Assembly: GCA_019120375.1 (NCBI GenBank) | Contig: DWVE01000013.1 | Location: 20,990-84,989 of the forward strand | DNA length: 64,000 nt | Direction of reading: 5' to 3' | Source: Allofournierella_A excrementavium | GTDB taxonomy: Bacteria > Bacillota > Clostridia > Oscillospirales > Ruminococcaceae | Shown here: positions 51,848 to 61,472 of the stretch, one piece after another | Position numbering within the stretch: position 1 is the stretch's first letter | Layout: every line of letters starts with the position of its first letter | Program-made: the position numbers and the translations under genes | The notes under the pieces: generated by a model | The model's database searches: none | What the model was told of the DNA's origin: nothing | The model's input: only the letters and a program-made list of their open reading frames with translations

Positions 51848-52906
51848 TTACAGCTCGATCTTGCCGTAGAGAGCGAAGCCCTCGGCGTCGTCGATGAGCT
51901 GGGTGCGCTTGGGAGCCATGGGCTCCGCGCCCTCGGCGCGGGGCGCGTCGGCAAACTCGCGGGCAGGCACGCTGGAGCGGCGCTCGCCGCCCTTGCGGGG
52001 CCGGTCGCCCCGGCTTTTGCCGCCGCGGCCGCCGCGGCCGCCTCTGCCGCCACGGCCGCCTCTGCCGCCGCGCTCGCCACGGCGCTCCCGCTCAAAGGCG
52101 GCGGCCTGGGGGTCGGTGGGGTAGATGACCACGCGGCGGTCGGCGCCCTCGCCCTTGGACTCGCTGCGCACGCCCTCCATGCCGCTGATGGTGGAGTGGA
52201 TGATGCGCCGCTCGTAGGGGTTCATGGGGTCCATCGCCCAGCTGCGGCCGGTGCGGGCCACCTTCGCGCCCATGCGGCGGGCAAGGGCCTCCAGGTCCTT
52301 CTCCCGCTTGCCGCGGTAGCCGGCCACGTCCAGGCCCAGCTTGATGTACTCGCCGGGCAGCCGGTTGGCCACCAGGCTGGCCAGGTAGGACAGGCTCTCC
52401 ATCGTCTCGCCGCGATGGCCGATGAGCATGCCCACGTCGTCGCCCTCCACCCGGATGATGCAGGCCTCGCCCTGCTTCGAGGTGGTCACGGTCACTTCGC
52501 CGGCGCCCATGGCGGCGAACACCGTTTTCAGGTACGCCACCGCCGCGTCCAGCTTCGCCTGCTGGGCCTCGGTGATGGGCGCGTCCTGCGCCGCCTCCTC
52601 AGCGGGGGCCTCTTCCTTCACGGGGGCGGGCTCCGCCTTGGGGGCCTCGGGCTTTTTCTCGGGGGCCTTGGGGGCCTCCTTCTTCGCCTCGGCCTTCACA
52701 GGCTGGGGCACGGGCTTTTCCTCCACGGCGGGGACCTCGGCCTCGTCGGCGGTGGCCTTCACCTTGGCGGGGGTGGATTTGAACAGCTTGCGGGTGGGCA
52801 TCTCCAGGATTTCGATGCTCACTTCCTCCCGGGGCAGGCCCAGCTCAAGGCAGGCCTTCTCGGTGGCTTCCTCCACCGTTTTGCCGGTAACGATCACTTC
52901 TCGCAT
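51848..52906 (-). CDS. jag: Jag/KhpB RNA-binding protein with an RGG tail
   Basis: 352 residues: an N-terminal Jag domain (about 1-50), an acidic Pro/Ala/Lys/Glu linker (50-110), a KH domain with IGHRGETMESL (162-172), an R3H domain (NPYERRIIHSTI, 229-240), then a C-terminal run of RGG/GRGG repeats (276-297) and a disordered tail. KhpB binds RNA and affects cell elongation and division. The RGG tail is an unusual addition. It overlaps yidC by 13 nt. Confidence 0.95.
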   Translation of the reverse strand: MREVIVTGKTVEEATEKACLELGLPREEVSIEILEMPTRKLFKSTPAKVKATADEAEVPAVEEKPVPQPVKAEAKKEAPKAPEKKPEAPKAEPAPVKEEAPAEEAAQDAPITEAQQAKLDAAVAYLKTVFAAMGAGEVTVTTSKQGEACIIRVEGDDVGMLIGHRGETMESLSYLASLVANRLPGEYIKLGLDVAGYRGKREKDLEALARRMGAKVARTGRSWAMDPMNPYERRIIHSTISGMEGVRSESKGEGADRRVVIYPTDPQAAAFERERRGERGGRGGRGGRGGRGGRGGKSRGDRPRKGGERRSSVPAREFADAPRAEGAEPMAPKRTQLIDDAEGFALYGKIEL

Positions 52907-53943
52907 GATTCTTCCTCCCCGGTCTTTGCATTCAGGGGCGTGGTGCGCTCGTCCTTATACAGCTCGGCGTCGATGGCGCGGGCCCGCTCGATGCGCAGGC
53001 GGTTCATCTCGGCTTCGGTAACTTCCTTCAGCTTCTCCTCGCCGGTCTTCTCGTCCACGACCTTGACCTGCTTCTTGGCCTTTTTGACCTTCTTCTTCTC
53101 TTCGATCTCGGCAGCCACCTGCGCCTTCATCTTCTCGGGGTCGTACATCTTGCGGGTGATCATGCTGGTGACGAGCATCAGCACATTGGACACGGTGTAG
53201 TACAGAGAGAAGGCCACAGGCACGGTGAAGGCGATCCAGACGAACATCAGGCTCATCATCCAGGGCATCCACTTCATGCTGCCCTGCATCTCCTGGCCGC
53301 TGGACTTCATGATGATGATGTTGCTCAGGGCCATGGTGACCACGCTGAGGATGGGGAACAGCAGCAGGATGTTGAAAGCCAGTTCCGGCTTGACGGTCAG
53401 GTCCATGCCCATGAACATGACGTTGAAGTCCTTGATGCTGGCCAGCTGCTCAGAGGTGAGCAGGGCGGAAGCCTCGGCGGGCAGGGTGTTGTTGTGCACC
53501 ATCTGGATGATGGCGGTGTTGGTGGTGTAGTTGTAGGCCTGGCCCAGGATGTCGGCGATCTGCACCAGCACGTCCTTGCTGATGTGCAGGATGTGCTGCA
53601 GGGGGTAATAGACCGCCTCGATCACGCCGAACATCACAAAGAAGTTCACGAACATGGGCAGGCAGCCGGCGGTGGGGTTGTAGCCGTACTCCTGCTGCAG
53701 GCGCATGAGCTCTTCGTTCTGCTTCTCCCGGTCTTTGGCGTACTTCTTCTGGATCTCGTCGATCATCGGCTTGTAGGCCGCCATGCGGGCGGTGTTCTTC
53801 TGCTGGCCGATCTGCAGCGGGAAGCTGAGCACACGCACCGCCACGGTGAAGACGATCAGCGCCCAGCCGTAGCTGCCGAAGAGGTCATACATCCACTGCA
53901 GCACGTAGCCGAGGGGGGTGCCAAGAAAACCTAAAAATCCCAT
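52894..53943 (-). CDS. yidC: membrane protein insertase YidC/OxaI
   Basis: 349 residues. Five membrane segments of the Oxa1/YidC core; the conserved Arg is in VAVRVLSFPLQIGQQK, with the cytosolic hairpin after it. The Lys/Glu-rich C-terminal tail (about 270-349) may contact ribosomes. No lipobox is seen. Works with the Sec translocon and alone. Placed between yidD and jag as usual. Confidence 0.96.
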   Translation of the reverse strand: MGFLGFLGTPLGYVLQWMYDLFGSYGWALIVFTVAVRVLSFPLQIGQQKNTARMAAYKPMIDEIQKKYAKDREKQNEELMRLQQEYGYNPTAGCLPMFVNFFVMFGVIEAVYYPLQHILHISKDVLVQIADILGQAYNYTTNTAIIQMVHNNTLPAEASALLTSEQLASIKDFNVMFMGMDLTVKPELAFNILLLFPILSVVTMALSNIIIMKSSGQEMQGSMKWMPWMMSLMFVWIAFTVPVAFSLYYTVSNVLMLVTSMITRKMYDPEKMKAQVAAEIEEKKKVKKAKKQVKVVDEKTGEEKLKEVTEAEMNRLRIERARAIDAELYKDERTTPLNAKTGEEESCEK

Positions 53944-54050
53944 AGTCTTTCCATTCCGCCCCGTTTGCGCGCCGGGGCTGTTTATTTTTTGGTTCGAAGG
54001 ACTTGGGGCGGGCGCAAACCGTCCAAGTCACAAGAAGCAGATTAAAGGTC

Positions 54051-54305
54051 TCAGCGGAAGAGGTTCCGCTTTTCGTTCACCCAGCTGCCCTTTTCGGGCA
54101 CCGGGTCGTAGCCGCCGCGGCAAAAGGGGTTGCAGCGCAATATGCGCCAGACGCTCAAAACGAGGCCCTTCACCGCCCCGTGGACGGCCAGGGCCTCCAT
54201 GGCGTACTCGCTGCAGGTGGGCCTGAAGCGGCAGTTGTTGCCAAGGTGAGGCGAGAGATACTTTTTATACCAGCGGATGGGCGCGATGAGCAGCCGGGCG
54301 ATCAT
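54051..54305 (-). CDS. yidD: membrane protein insertion efficiency factor
   Basis: 84 residues with the YidD signature CRFRPTCSEYAMEAL and a second Cys-containing segment CNPFCRGGYDPVP. It aids YidC-dependent insertion. Starts in a 4-nt overlap with rnpA. Confidence 0.95.
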   Translation of the reverse strand: MIARLLIAPIRWYKKYLSPHLGNNCRFRPTCSEYAMEALAVHGAVKGLVLSVWRILRCNPFCRGGYDPVPEKGSWVNEKRNLFR

Positions 54306-54634
54306 TGCACAAGGCCCGCCTTTTTCAAAAGCTGGGCCGCCGCCGCGGCCACCTCGCCGCTTTTGCAGCGCACCGTCTGGCCCCGGGCCACGAACACAAG
54401 GTCATAGCCGCCCACGTCGTAGGGCAGCGTCTGATAAAGGGCGGCCCGCATCACCCGGCGCGCCCGGTTGCGCTGCACCGCGCCGCCGATCTTTTTGGTG
54501 GCGGTGAGGCCCACCCGGGTGCGGCCCAGGCGGTTCTTGTTCACATAGAGCACCAGCTTGGGGTGCACGAAGGCCTTGCCCCGGGCATAAGCCCGGCAGA
54601 ACTCCTTGTTTTTGGTGATGGGGCGGTATCTCAT
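54302..54634 (-). CDS. rnpA: ribonuclease P protein component
   Basis: 110 residues; the RNR-type motif is RNRARRVMRAALYQ with the preceding KKIGGAVQ. Binds the RNase P RNA for tRNA 5' maturation. The ATG at 54634 follows GAGGAG. Confidence 0.95.
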   Translation of the reverse strand: MRYRPITKNKEFCRAYARGKAFVHPKLVLYVNKNRLGRTRVGLTATKKIGGAVQRNRARRVMRAALYQTLPYDVGGYDLVFVARGQTVRCKSGEVAAAAAQLLKKAGLVQ

Positions 54635-54709
54635 GGTCTCCTCGATATGGAAAAAGAAGGCCACCTGTAACAAGTGACCTTCGCGTGTTGCCTTTCAGGA
54701 AGGCGCTAT

Positions 54710-54844
54710 TCAGGCGCTCAGCTTGGCCCGGCCCTTGGCACGGCGGGCAGCGATGACCTTGCGGCCGTTCTTGGAAGCCATTCTCTTCAGAAAGCCGTGC
54801 ACGCCGCTGCGCTGACGCTTCTTGGGCTGAAAAGTTCTTTTCAT
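54710..54844 (-). CDS. rpmH: 50S ribosomal protein L34
   Basis: 44 residues, beginning MKRTFQPKKRQRSGVHGF and ending RRAKGRAKLSA, the invariant L34 pattern. First gene of the rpmH-rnpA-yidD-yidC-jag operon. Confidence 0.98.
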   Translation of the reverse strand: MKRTFQPKKRQRSGVHGFLKRMASKNGRKVIAARRAKGRAKLSA

Positions 54845-54940
54845 CTCGTTTTTCCTCCTATGAGCTCCCCGCGCTTTGGGGGGCGGTTTATTTCAGTTAT
54901 GTCCGCTCCCCGAATTTTGGGGATGACCCTGCAACATAAA

Positions 54941-54970
54941 AGTATAGCGGAAAAGCCTTTGGTTTGTCAA
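54941..54970 (-). promoter_or_regulatory. promoter of the rpmH operon
   Basis: TTGACA (54965-54970) and TATACT (54941-54946) on minus, 18-nt spacer. Confidence 0.9.
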
Positions 54971-55110
54971 CACTTTCTGAAAAGGTTTTTTGCCTTACAA
55001 GGCCGGTTTTCCGCATGGCCGCGCCGCCGCCGGGCCATACTCCCCTATTATAGAAATAATATATATAATAGTATTTTAGAATTGTAAATTATAACCTTCT
55101 ATGATATAAT
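54971..55110 (+). promoter_or_regulatory. AT-rich rpmH-dnaA intergenic segment with the dnaA promoter
   Basis: The stretch 55045-55100 is almost all A/T and is a candidate unwinding element. dnaA promoter: TTGTAA (55082-55087) and TATAAT (55105-55110), 17-nt spacer, with TGn before the -10. Confidence 0.7.
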
Positions 55111-55153
55111 TAGTCGGATACCAAATCTGCAAATATTGGAGCGAAAAAAACCT

Positions 55154-56467
55154 ATGGATTCTTTCAACGACGTTTTAGCCGCGGCAAAAGAATACTGCAA
55201 AGAGCGCCTGGTGGACGCCACCTACAACCTGTACATCGACGGGCTGGAGGCGGTGCGCTTTGAGGCCGGCGGCAAGGTGACGCTGGCGGTGCGCAACGAC
55301 TTCATCTGCACCATCGTGCGGGACCGCTACACTCCCCTTCTGAAGGAGGCCCTGGCTTCGGTGCTGGGCTTCGACGTGGAGGTGGAGCTGGTGGTGCCCG
55401 CGGCGGAAAAGCAGGAAGCCCCCGCCCCCGCCGAGCCGGAGCCGGAACCCGACGGCCGCTATGACTTCACCTTCGAGAACTTCATCAAAGGCCCCTCCAA
55501 CCAGTTCGCCTACGCGGCGGCCCAGGCGGTGGCCTCCAATCCCTCGGGGGCCTATAACCCGCTGTTCATCTACGGGCAGTCGGGCCTGGGCAAGACCCAC
55601 CTGCTCACCGCCATCGCCACCGAAATTAAGAAGAACCACCCGGAGTTCAACATCGTCTATGTGGACTGCGAGACCTTCACCAACGAGCTCATCACCTCCA
55701 TCCAGGCGGGCCGCACCGACGAGTTCCGGCAGACCTACCGCCCGGCGGACGTGCTGCTGGTGGACGACATCCAGTTCATCGCCGGCAAGGAGAGCACCCA
55801 GGAAGAATTCTTCCACACCTTCAACACCCTGCACGGCGCGGGCAAGCAGATCGTTCTGGCCAGCGACCGCCCCGCCAAGGAGATAAAGAGCCTGGAAGAG
55901 CGTCTGCGCACCCGCTTCGAGTGGGGCCTCACCGCCGACATCCAGCCGCCGGACTTTGAGACGCGGGTGGCCATCATCCGCCGCAAGGCCGAGCTTTTGA
56001 ACCTGCACATGCCCGACGAGGTGTCCGAGTTCATCGCCAACCACCTGAAGAGCAACATCCGCCAGCTGGAAGGCGCGGTGAAGAAGCTGAACGCCTACTA
56101 CCTGCTGGAGGGCATCCAGCCCGCCATCGGCGTGGCCCAGAACGCCATCAAGGACATTCTGAACGAGACCCAGCCGGTGCCGGTGACCATTGAAAAAATC
56201 ATCAGCGAGGTGGCCCGCACCTACAACGTCTCCCCCGCCGAGATTCGCGGCATGCGCCGCACGGCCAATATTTCCTCTGCCCGCCAGACCGCCATCTACG
56301 TTGTGCGGGAAATTACCGGCATGAGCATGGAGGACATCGGCCGGGAGTTCAGCGGCCGCGACCATTCCACCATCGTCTACTCCCTCAAGGCCATGGAGCA
56401 GAACCTGGAAAACGACCGCCGCCTGAAAGAAACGGTGGAGGACATCATCAAAAACGTGCGCAGCTGA
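55154..56467 (+). CDS. dnaA: chromosomal replication initiator
   Basis: 437 residues. Domain I at the N-terminus, Pro/Glu-rich linker near 85-105, AAA+ domain with GQSGLGKTH (from residue 141) and LLVDDIQF, and domain IV with the DNA-binding RDHSTIVYSLKAME. The ATG at 55154 was preferred; a TTG at 55136 in frame would add six residues. Initiates replication at the adjacent origin. Confidence 0.97.
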   Translation: MDSFNDVLAAAKEYCKERLVDATYNLYIDGLEAVRFEAGGKVTLAVRNDFICTIVRDRYTPLLKEALASVLGFDVEVELVVPAAEKQEAPAPAEPEPEPDGRYDFTFENFIKGPSNQFAYAAAQAVASNPSGAYNPLFIYGQSGLGKTHLLTAIATEIKKNHPEFNIVYVDCETFTNELITSIQAGRTDEFRQTYRPADVLLVDDIQFIAGKESTQEEFFHTFNTLHGAGKQIVLASDRPAKEIKSLEERLRTRFEWGLTADIQPPDFETRVAIIRRKAELLNLHMPDEVSEFIANHLKSNIRQLEGAVKKLNAYYLLEGIQPAIGVAQNAIKDILNETQPVPVTIEKIISEVARTYNVSPAEIRGMRRTANISSARQTAIYVVREITGMSMEDIGREFSGRDHSTIVYSLKAMEQNLENDRRLKETVEDIIKNVRS

Positions 56468-56753
56468 CCCTCCGCGGCGGCCAATTTTGAACGGAATGTG
56501 AAATTCAACTTTTTCAACATAGTATTCAACATTCAACAATGGTTTTCCACTCCCCGGTGTGGAGAACTTCGGGCCCATGGCCCATTCAACAACTTTCCAA
56601 CATACGGGAAAAACTTGTTCACATCTCTTCATCCCGCGCCGCCAGAGGGCTTGTCCCACTTTTTCACAAGATTCACACCCCCTATTACTACGGCTGCATA
56701 GTGGTTTGTTATAATACGCCTTTTTCGCGTTTTGAAAGAAAGGAGCGCAGCAA
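56468..56753. other. oriC: dnaA-dnaN intergenic region, probable part of oriC
   Basis: No gene. It contains a dense, same-strand cluster of DnaA-box-like 9-mers: TTTTCAACA (56511), TATTCAACA (56523), CATTCAACA (56530 and 56583), TTTTCCACT (56543), TTTCCAACA (56594), TTGTTCACA (56615) and TTTTTCACA (56660). None is the exact TTATCCACA consensus. A TATAAT for dnaN is at 56710-56715. Confidence 0.75.
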
Positions 56754-57857
56754 ATGAACATCGTCTGCGACAAATCCCTTTTGTCCGCCGCCATCGACGG
56801 CGTCAGCCGGGCGGTGACCCTTCGCTCGTCCATCCCGGCGCTGGAGGGCATCCTATTAAAAGCGGACGGCTTCCAGCTCACCCTCACCGGCTACGACCTG
56901 GAAATGGCCATCACCACCACCATCGAGGCCAACGTGCGGGAGCCGGGCGAAATTGTCCTGTCGGCCAAACTGCTGGGCGACATGGTGCGCCGGCTGCCCG
57001 TGGGCGAGGTGACCATCACCACCGGCGACGGCGGCAACGCCACCATCAAGGGCGGTGTGGCCGAGTTCGACATCCTGGCCATGAGCGCCGCCGATTATCC
57101 CGACCTGCCGAACCCCGGCGCGGACCGCACCCTCTGCCTCAAGGCGGGCACCCTGCGGGACATGATCGAAAAGACCCTTTACGCCGTCAGCCAGGACGAC
57201 AAAAAGCCCGCCCACACCGGCGAGCTGTTCGCCATCGAGGAGGATAAGCTCACCGTGGTGGCGCTGGACGGCTACCGCCTTGCCATCGTGGAGCGGCCCA
57301 TCACCGCCCAAAAGCACATCCGCATCATCATCCCCGCCAAGACCCTCACCGAGGTCAACAAGCTGCTGGGCGAGGACGACCAGGACGTCTACATCTCCGC
57401 CAACCGCCGCTTCGTGGTGTTCGAGGCAGGCAGCTACGTCATCCTCTCCCGCCTCATCGAGGGCGAGTTCCTCAACTACTCCAACGTCATCCCCTCGGGC
57501 TATAAGACGAGGGTCATTCTGGAGACGCGGGACTTCATCGACACCATCGAGCGCGCCAGCCTCATCATCACCGAGCGGCTGAAGAACCCCCTGCGCATCC
57601 TCTTTGACAAAAAGGTCACCGTGCGCTGCCAGACCAACCTTGGCAAGGTGGTGGACGAGTTCGACGCGGACATCGAGGGCGAGGCCGTGGAAATTGGCTT
57701 CAACAACCGCTACCTGCTGGACGCGCTGCGCAACGCCCGCTGCGATAAAGTCGCCATGGAGATGACCGGCGCTTTGAGCCCCGTCAAGATCCTTCCGGCG
57801 GACGACAGCAACGATTTCATCTATCTGGTGCTGCCGGTGCGCTTCAAAAACGATTAA
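56754..57857 (+). CDS. dnaN: DNA polymerase III beta sliding clamp
   Basis: 367 residues, three repeated clamp domains; the C-terminus LPVRFKND is the conserved protein-binding end (LPVRxxN-like). Tethers the polymerase to DNA. AAAGGAG before the ATG. Confidence 0.97.
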   Translation: MNIVCDKSLLSAAIDGVSRAVTLRSSIPALEGILLKADGFQLTLTGYDLEMAITTTIEANVREPGEIVLSAKLLGDMVRRLPVGEVTITTGDGGNATIKGGVAEFDILAMSAADYPDLPNPGADRTLCLKAGTLRDMIEKTLYAVSQDDKKPAHTGELFAIEEDKLTVVALDGYRLAIVERPITAQKHIRIIIPAKTLTEVNKLLGEDDQDVYISANRRFVVFEAGSYVILSRLIEGEFLNYSNVIPSGYKTRVILETRDFIDTIERASLIITERLKNPLRILFDKKVTVRCQTNLGKVVDEFDADIEGEAVEIGFNNRYLLDALRNARCDKVAMEMTGALSPVKILPADDSNDFIYLVLPVRFKND

Positions 57858-57869
57858 AAGAGAGCGAAC

Positions 57870-58085
57870 ATGGAAAAAATTCTCATTCACACCGAATTCA
57901 TCAAGCTGGACAGCCTTCTCAAACTGGCGGGCCTTGTGGAGACGGGCGGCGAGGCAAAGCTGCTCATCCAGAACGGCCAGGTCGAAGTGAACGGCGAAGT
58001 GTGCATCATGCGGGGCAGGAAGCTGCGCGCCGGCGACACCGTCACCCTGGACGGCCGCACCGTGGCCATCGGCCAGGGCCGCTGA
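57870..58085 (+). CDS. S4-domain RNA-binding protein (YaaA type)
   Basis: 71 residues forming one S4 domain (IKLDSLLKLAGLVETGGEAKLLIQNGQVEVNGEV...GRKLRAGDTV). Standard neighbour between dnaN and recF in Firmicutes; probably binds rRNA and helps ribosome assembly. It ends 4 nt before recF. Confidence 0.93.
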   Translation: MEKILIHTEFIKLDSLLKLAGLVETGGEAKLLIQNGQVEVNGEVCIMRGRKLRAGDTVTLDGRTVAIGQGR

Positions 58086-58089
58086 CGCC

Positions 58090-59178
58090 ATGCGGCTGGA
58101 AAAGCTCATCCTGGCCAACTTCCGCAACATCCAGAGCGCCGACCTTCGCCCCGGCGAGGAGCTGACGGTCATCACCGGGGCCAACGGCCAGGGCAAGACG
58201 AACCTGCTGGAAGCGGTGTGGCTGCTCACCGGGGCCAAGAGCTTCCGGGGCGCAAAGGACCCCCAGCTCATCCGGGAGGGCCAGCAGTTTGCCGTGATGG
58301 AAGGGGCCATCTTCCGCCAGGACCGGGGCGAGGACTACATCCGCATCACCGTGGGCACCAAGGAGAGCCCCCGCCCGGGGCGCACCGCCAAGCTGAACGG
58401 GGCGGACGCGGGCCGGGCTTCCAATCTGGCGGGCCTGTTCACCGCGGTGGTGTTCGAGCCGGGCGATCTGGAGCTGGTCAAGGGCAGCCCCGAGCGGCGG
58501 CGGCGCTTCATCGACGCGGCGCTGTGCCAGCTGTACCCCGGCTACCTTGCCACCCTGCGGCGCTATTCCCGCCTCATCGCCCAGAAGAACAGCCTTTTGA
58601 AGTTCTGGGAGCGCACCCCCGGCGCGGCGGAGATGTGCGACGCCTTCGACGCGGACCTTGCGGTGCAGGGCGAGGAGATACGCCGGCGGCGGGCGGCCTT
58701 TCTGGACGGCCTTGCCCCGCTGGCAAAAAAGAATTACGAAGAGATCAGCAGCGGCAGCGAGGCGCTGAGCCTTTGCTACCGCTGCGGGTTTGAAACGGGC
58801 GGCCTGGCCGGGACTCTCGCGGCCAGCCGGATGGCGGACCGGAAGGCGGGCTTTTGCACCGCCGGTCCCCACCGGGACGACCTGGAGCTGGAACTGGACG
58901 GCCGCCCCGCCAAAAACTTCGCCAGCCAGGGCCAGCAGCGCAGCGCGGTGCTGAGCATCAAACTGGCGGAGGCGGCGCTGGCCGCCGAGGTCACCGGCGA
59001 GCATCCCGTGATGCTGCTGGACGACGTGCTCAGCGAGCTGGACCCCGCCCGGCAGGAATACCTGCTCACCCGGGTGCGGCAAAAACAGACCATCGTCACA
59101 GCCTGCGACTCCAGCCTCTTTCACAAGGCGGCGGGGGTCATGCTGAAGATGGACGGCGGTCGCCTTTCGGAGGGATAG
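58090..59178 (+). CDS. recF: DNA repair and replication ATPase RecF
   Basis: 362 residues of the SMC-like ABC ATPase type: Walker A GANGQGKTN (near 30-38), signature SQGQQRSAVLSIKLAE and Walker B MLLDDVLSELD. Loads RecA at gaps with RecO/RecR. It ends one base before remB. Confidence 0.96.
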   Translation: MRLEKLILANFRNIQSADLRPGEELTVITGANGQGKTNLLEAVWLLTGAKSFRGAKDPQLIREGQQFAVMEGAIFRQDRGEDYIRITVGTKESPRPGRTAKLNGADAGRASNLAGLFTAVVFEPGDLELVKGSPERRRRFIDAALCQLYPGYLATLRRYSRLIAQKNSLLKFWERTPGAAEMCDAFDADLAVQGEEIRRRRAAFLDGLAPLAKKNYEEISSGSEALSLCYRCGFETGGLAGTLAASRMADRKAGFCTAGPHRDDLELELDGRPAKNFASQGQQRSAVLSIKLAEAALAAEVTGEHPVMLLDDVLSELDPARQEYLLTRVRQKQTIVTACDSSLFHKAAGVMLKMDGGRLSEG

Positions 59179-59179
59179 T

Positions 59180-59464
59180 ATGTATCTGCATCTCGGGCAG
59201 GACTATGTGGTCCACACCAGAGACATCATCGGCATCTTTGACATCGAATCCAGTTCTGTTGCCAAGAACACACGGCAGTTTCTGCGCCGCGCCGAGGAGG
59301 AAGGCGCGGTGGTCACCGTTTCCGGCGAGCTGCCCAAGAGTTTCGTGGTGACGGACTTCCCGGTCCAGACGGTGTTCATCAGCCCCATCTCCGCCCGCAC
59401 CTTGCAGCGGCGGTGCGAGCGCATCGAGAACATGGACCAGTACCAGCGCGGCGGCGCGCTTTGA
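59180..59464 (+). CDS. remB: DUF370 / RemB-like regulatory protein
   Basis: 94 residues beginning MYLHLGQDYVVHTRDIIGIFDIE, the RemB/YaaB pattern found between recF and gyrB in Firmicutes. Members bind nucleic acid or influence matrix genes. Role here unproven. Confidence 0.88.
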   Translation: MYLHLGQDYVVHTRDIIGIFDIESSSVAKNTRQFLRRAEEEGAVVTVSGELPKSFVVTDFPVQTVFISPISARTLQRRCERIENMDQYQRGGAL

Positions 59465-59493
59465 AACGAAGAGACGGATAAGGAGAAGAAAGA

Positions 59494-61437
59494 ATGGCAG
59501 AAGAGTTGAACAGAGAGACCATCGGCCAGGCCGAGGACTACGACGGCAGCCAAATTCAGGTGCTGGAAGGCCTGGAAGCGGTGCGCAAGCGCCCGGGCAT
59601 GTACATCGGCTCCACCGGCCCCCGCGGCCTGCACCATCTGGTGTACGAGATCGTCGACAACTCCATCGACGAGGCCCTGGCCGGCTTTTGCGACCACATC
59701 GAGGTCACCATCAAAAAGGGCGACGTCATCGAGGTGAGCGACAACGGGCGCGGCATCCCCGTGGACATCCAGCCCAAGCTGGGCATCCCCGCGGTGACGG
59801 TGGTGTTCACCGTGCTGCACGCCGGCGGCAAGTTCGGCGGCGACAACTCCGGCTACAAGGTGGCCGGCGGCCTGCACGGCGTGGGCGCCAGCGTGGTGAA
59901 CGCCCTGTCCGAGTGGCTGGAGGTCAGCGTGCGCCGGGGCGGCCATGAATACCGCCAGTCCTTCAAGCGCGGCGTGGCCGACGGAGACCTGCAGATGGTG
60001 GGCCCCGCCGCCTCCAGCGGCACCACCGTGCGCTTCAAGCCGGACCCGGTGATGTTCACCGAGACCACCGTCTACGACTACGACACCCTGCTCACCCGCC
60101 TGCGGGAGGAGAGCTTCCTCAACGCCGGCGTGCGCATCACCCTCACCGACGAGCGGGGCGACGAGGTCAAGCGGGAGAGCATGTGCTACGAGGGCGGCAT
60201 CCGCAGCTTCGTGGAGTACATCCATGAAAAGCGCCAGATGACCGTGCTGCACCCCACCCCCATCTACTTCAAGGGCCAGCAGAAGGACATCATCGCCGAG
60301 GTGGCCCTGCAGTACAACGACAGCTTCAACGAGCTGATGCTGAGTTTTGCCAACAACGTCCACACCCCGGACGGCGGCACCCATGAGGAGGGCTTCAAGA
60401 CCGCCCTCACCCGCGTCATCAACGACTTCGGCCGGGAAAAGGGCTATCTGAAGGACAAGGACGACAACCTTTCCGGCACCGACGTGCGGGAGGGCCTCAC
60501 CGCCGTCATCAGCGTCAAGCTCACCGACGCCCAGTTCGAGGGCCAGACCAAGGCAAAACTGGGCAACACCGAGGTGCGCAGCCTCGTCTCCGGCCTTGTG
60601 TACGACAAGCTGAAGGAATTTCTGGAAGAGAACCCCGGCGTGGCCAAGGCCATCTACGAGAAGGCCACCCAGGCCGCCCGCGCCCGGGAGGCCGCCCGCA
60701 AGGCCCGCGATTTGGTGCGCCGCAAGAGCGCCCTCGAGACCAGCCGCATGCCCGGCAAGCTGGCCGACTGCCGCGAGAAGGACCCCTCCAAGACCGAAAT
60801 CTACATCGTCGAGGGCGATTCCGCCGGCGGCAGCGCCAAGATGGGCCGCGACTCCAACATCCAGGCCATCCTGCCGCTGTGGGGCAAGATGCTCAACGTG
60901 GAGAAGGCCCGCCTGGACAAGGTCTACGGCAACGAGAAGCTGATGCCGGTGGTCACGGCTCTCGGCTGCGGCATCGGCGAGGAGTTCGACATCACGAAGC
61001 TGCGCTACCACAAGGTGTTCATCATGGCCGATGCCGACGTGGACGGCAGCCACATCTGCACCCTGATGCTCACCTTCTTCTTCCGCTTCATGCGTCCCCT
61101 CATCGAGGGCGGCTATGTCTACATTGCCCAGCCTCCCCTCTTCAAGCTGGCCAAGGGCAAGGACGTGCGCTACGCTTACAACGAGGCGGAGATGAGCAAG
61201 CTCTCCGCCGAGATGGGCCAGGGCGTGAAGATAAACCGCTACAAAGGCCTGGGCGAGATGAACCCCGAGCAGCTGTGGGAGACCACCATGGACCCCAACA
61301 ACCGGGTCATCGTGCAAATTTCCATCGAGGACGCGGTGAAGGCGGACGAGGCCTTCACCATCCTGATGGGCGACAAGGTGGAACCCCGCCGCGAGTTCAT
61401 CGAGAAGAACGCCCTTTACGCCACGCTGGACGTGTGA
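59494..61437 (+). CDS. gyrB: DNA gyrase subunit B
   Basis: 647 residues. GHKL ATPase with EIVDNSIDEAL and GLHGVGASVVNALS, TOPRIM domain with EGDSAGG (from 440), PLWGKMLNVEKA and DADVDGSHI. The C-terminal QLWETTMDPNNR and final LDV are typical. AGGAGA before the ATG. Confidence 0.98.
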   Translation: MAEELNRETIGQAEDYDGSQIQVLEGLEAVRKRPGMYIGSTGPRGLHHLVYEIVDNSIDEALAGFCDHIEVTIKKGDVIEVSDNGRGIPVDIQPKLGIPAVTVVFTVLHAGGKFGGDNSGYKVAGGLHGVGASVVNALSEWLEVSVRRGGHEYRQSFKRGVADGDLQMVGPAASSGTTVRFKPDPVMFTETTVYDYDTLLTRLREESFLNAGVRITLTDERGDEVKRESMCYEGGIRSFVEYIHEKRQMTVLHPTPIYFKGQQKDIIAEVALQYNDSFNELMLSFANNVHTPDGGTHEEGFKTALTRVINDFGREKGYLKDKDDNLSGTDVREGLTAVISVKLTDAQFEGQTKAKLGNTEVRSLVSGLVYDKLKEFLEENPGVAKAIYEKATQAARAREAARKARDLVRRKSALETSRMPGKLADCREKDPSKTEIYIVEGDSAGGSAKMGRDSNIQAILPLWGKMLNVEKARLDKVYGNEKLMPVVTALGCGIGEEFDITKLRYHKVFIMADADVDGSHICTLMLTFFFRFMRPLIEGGYVYIAQPPLFKLAKGKDVRYAYNEAEMSKLSAEMGQGVKINRYKGLGEMNPEQLWETTMDPNNRVIVQISIEDAVKADEAFTILMGDKVEPRREFIEKNALYATLDV

Positions 61438-61472
61438 CGCTCCCTATTTCAGAAAGAGACAGGTGAACACCA

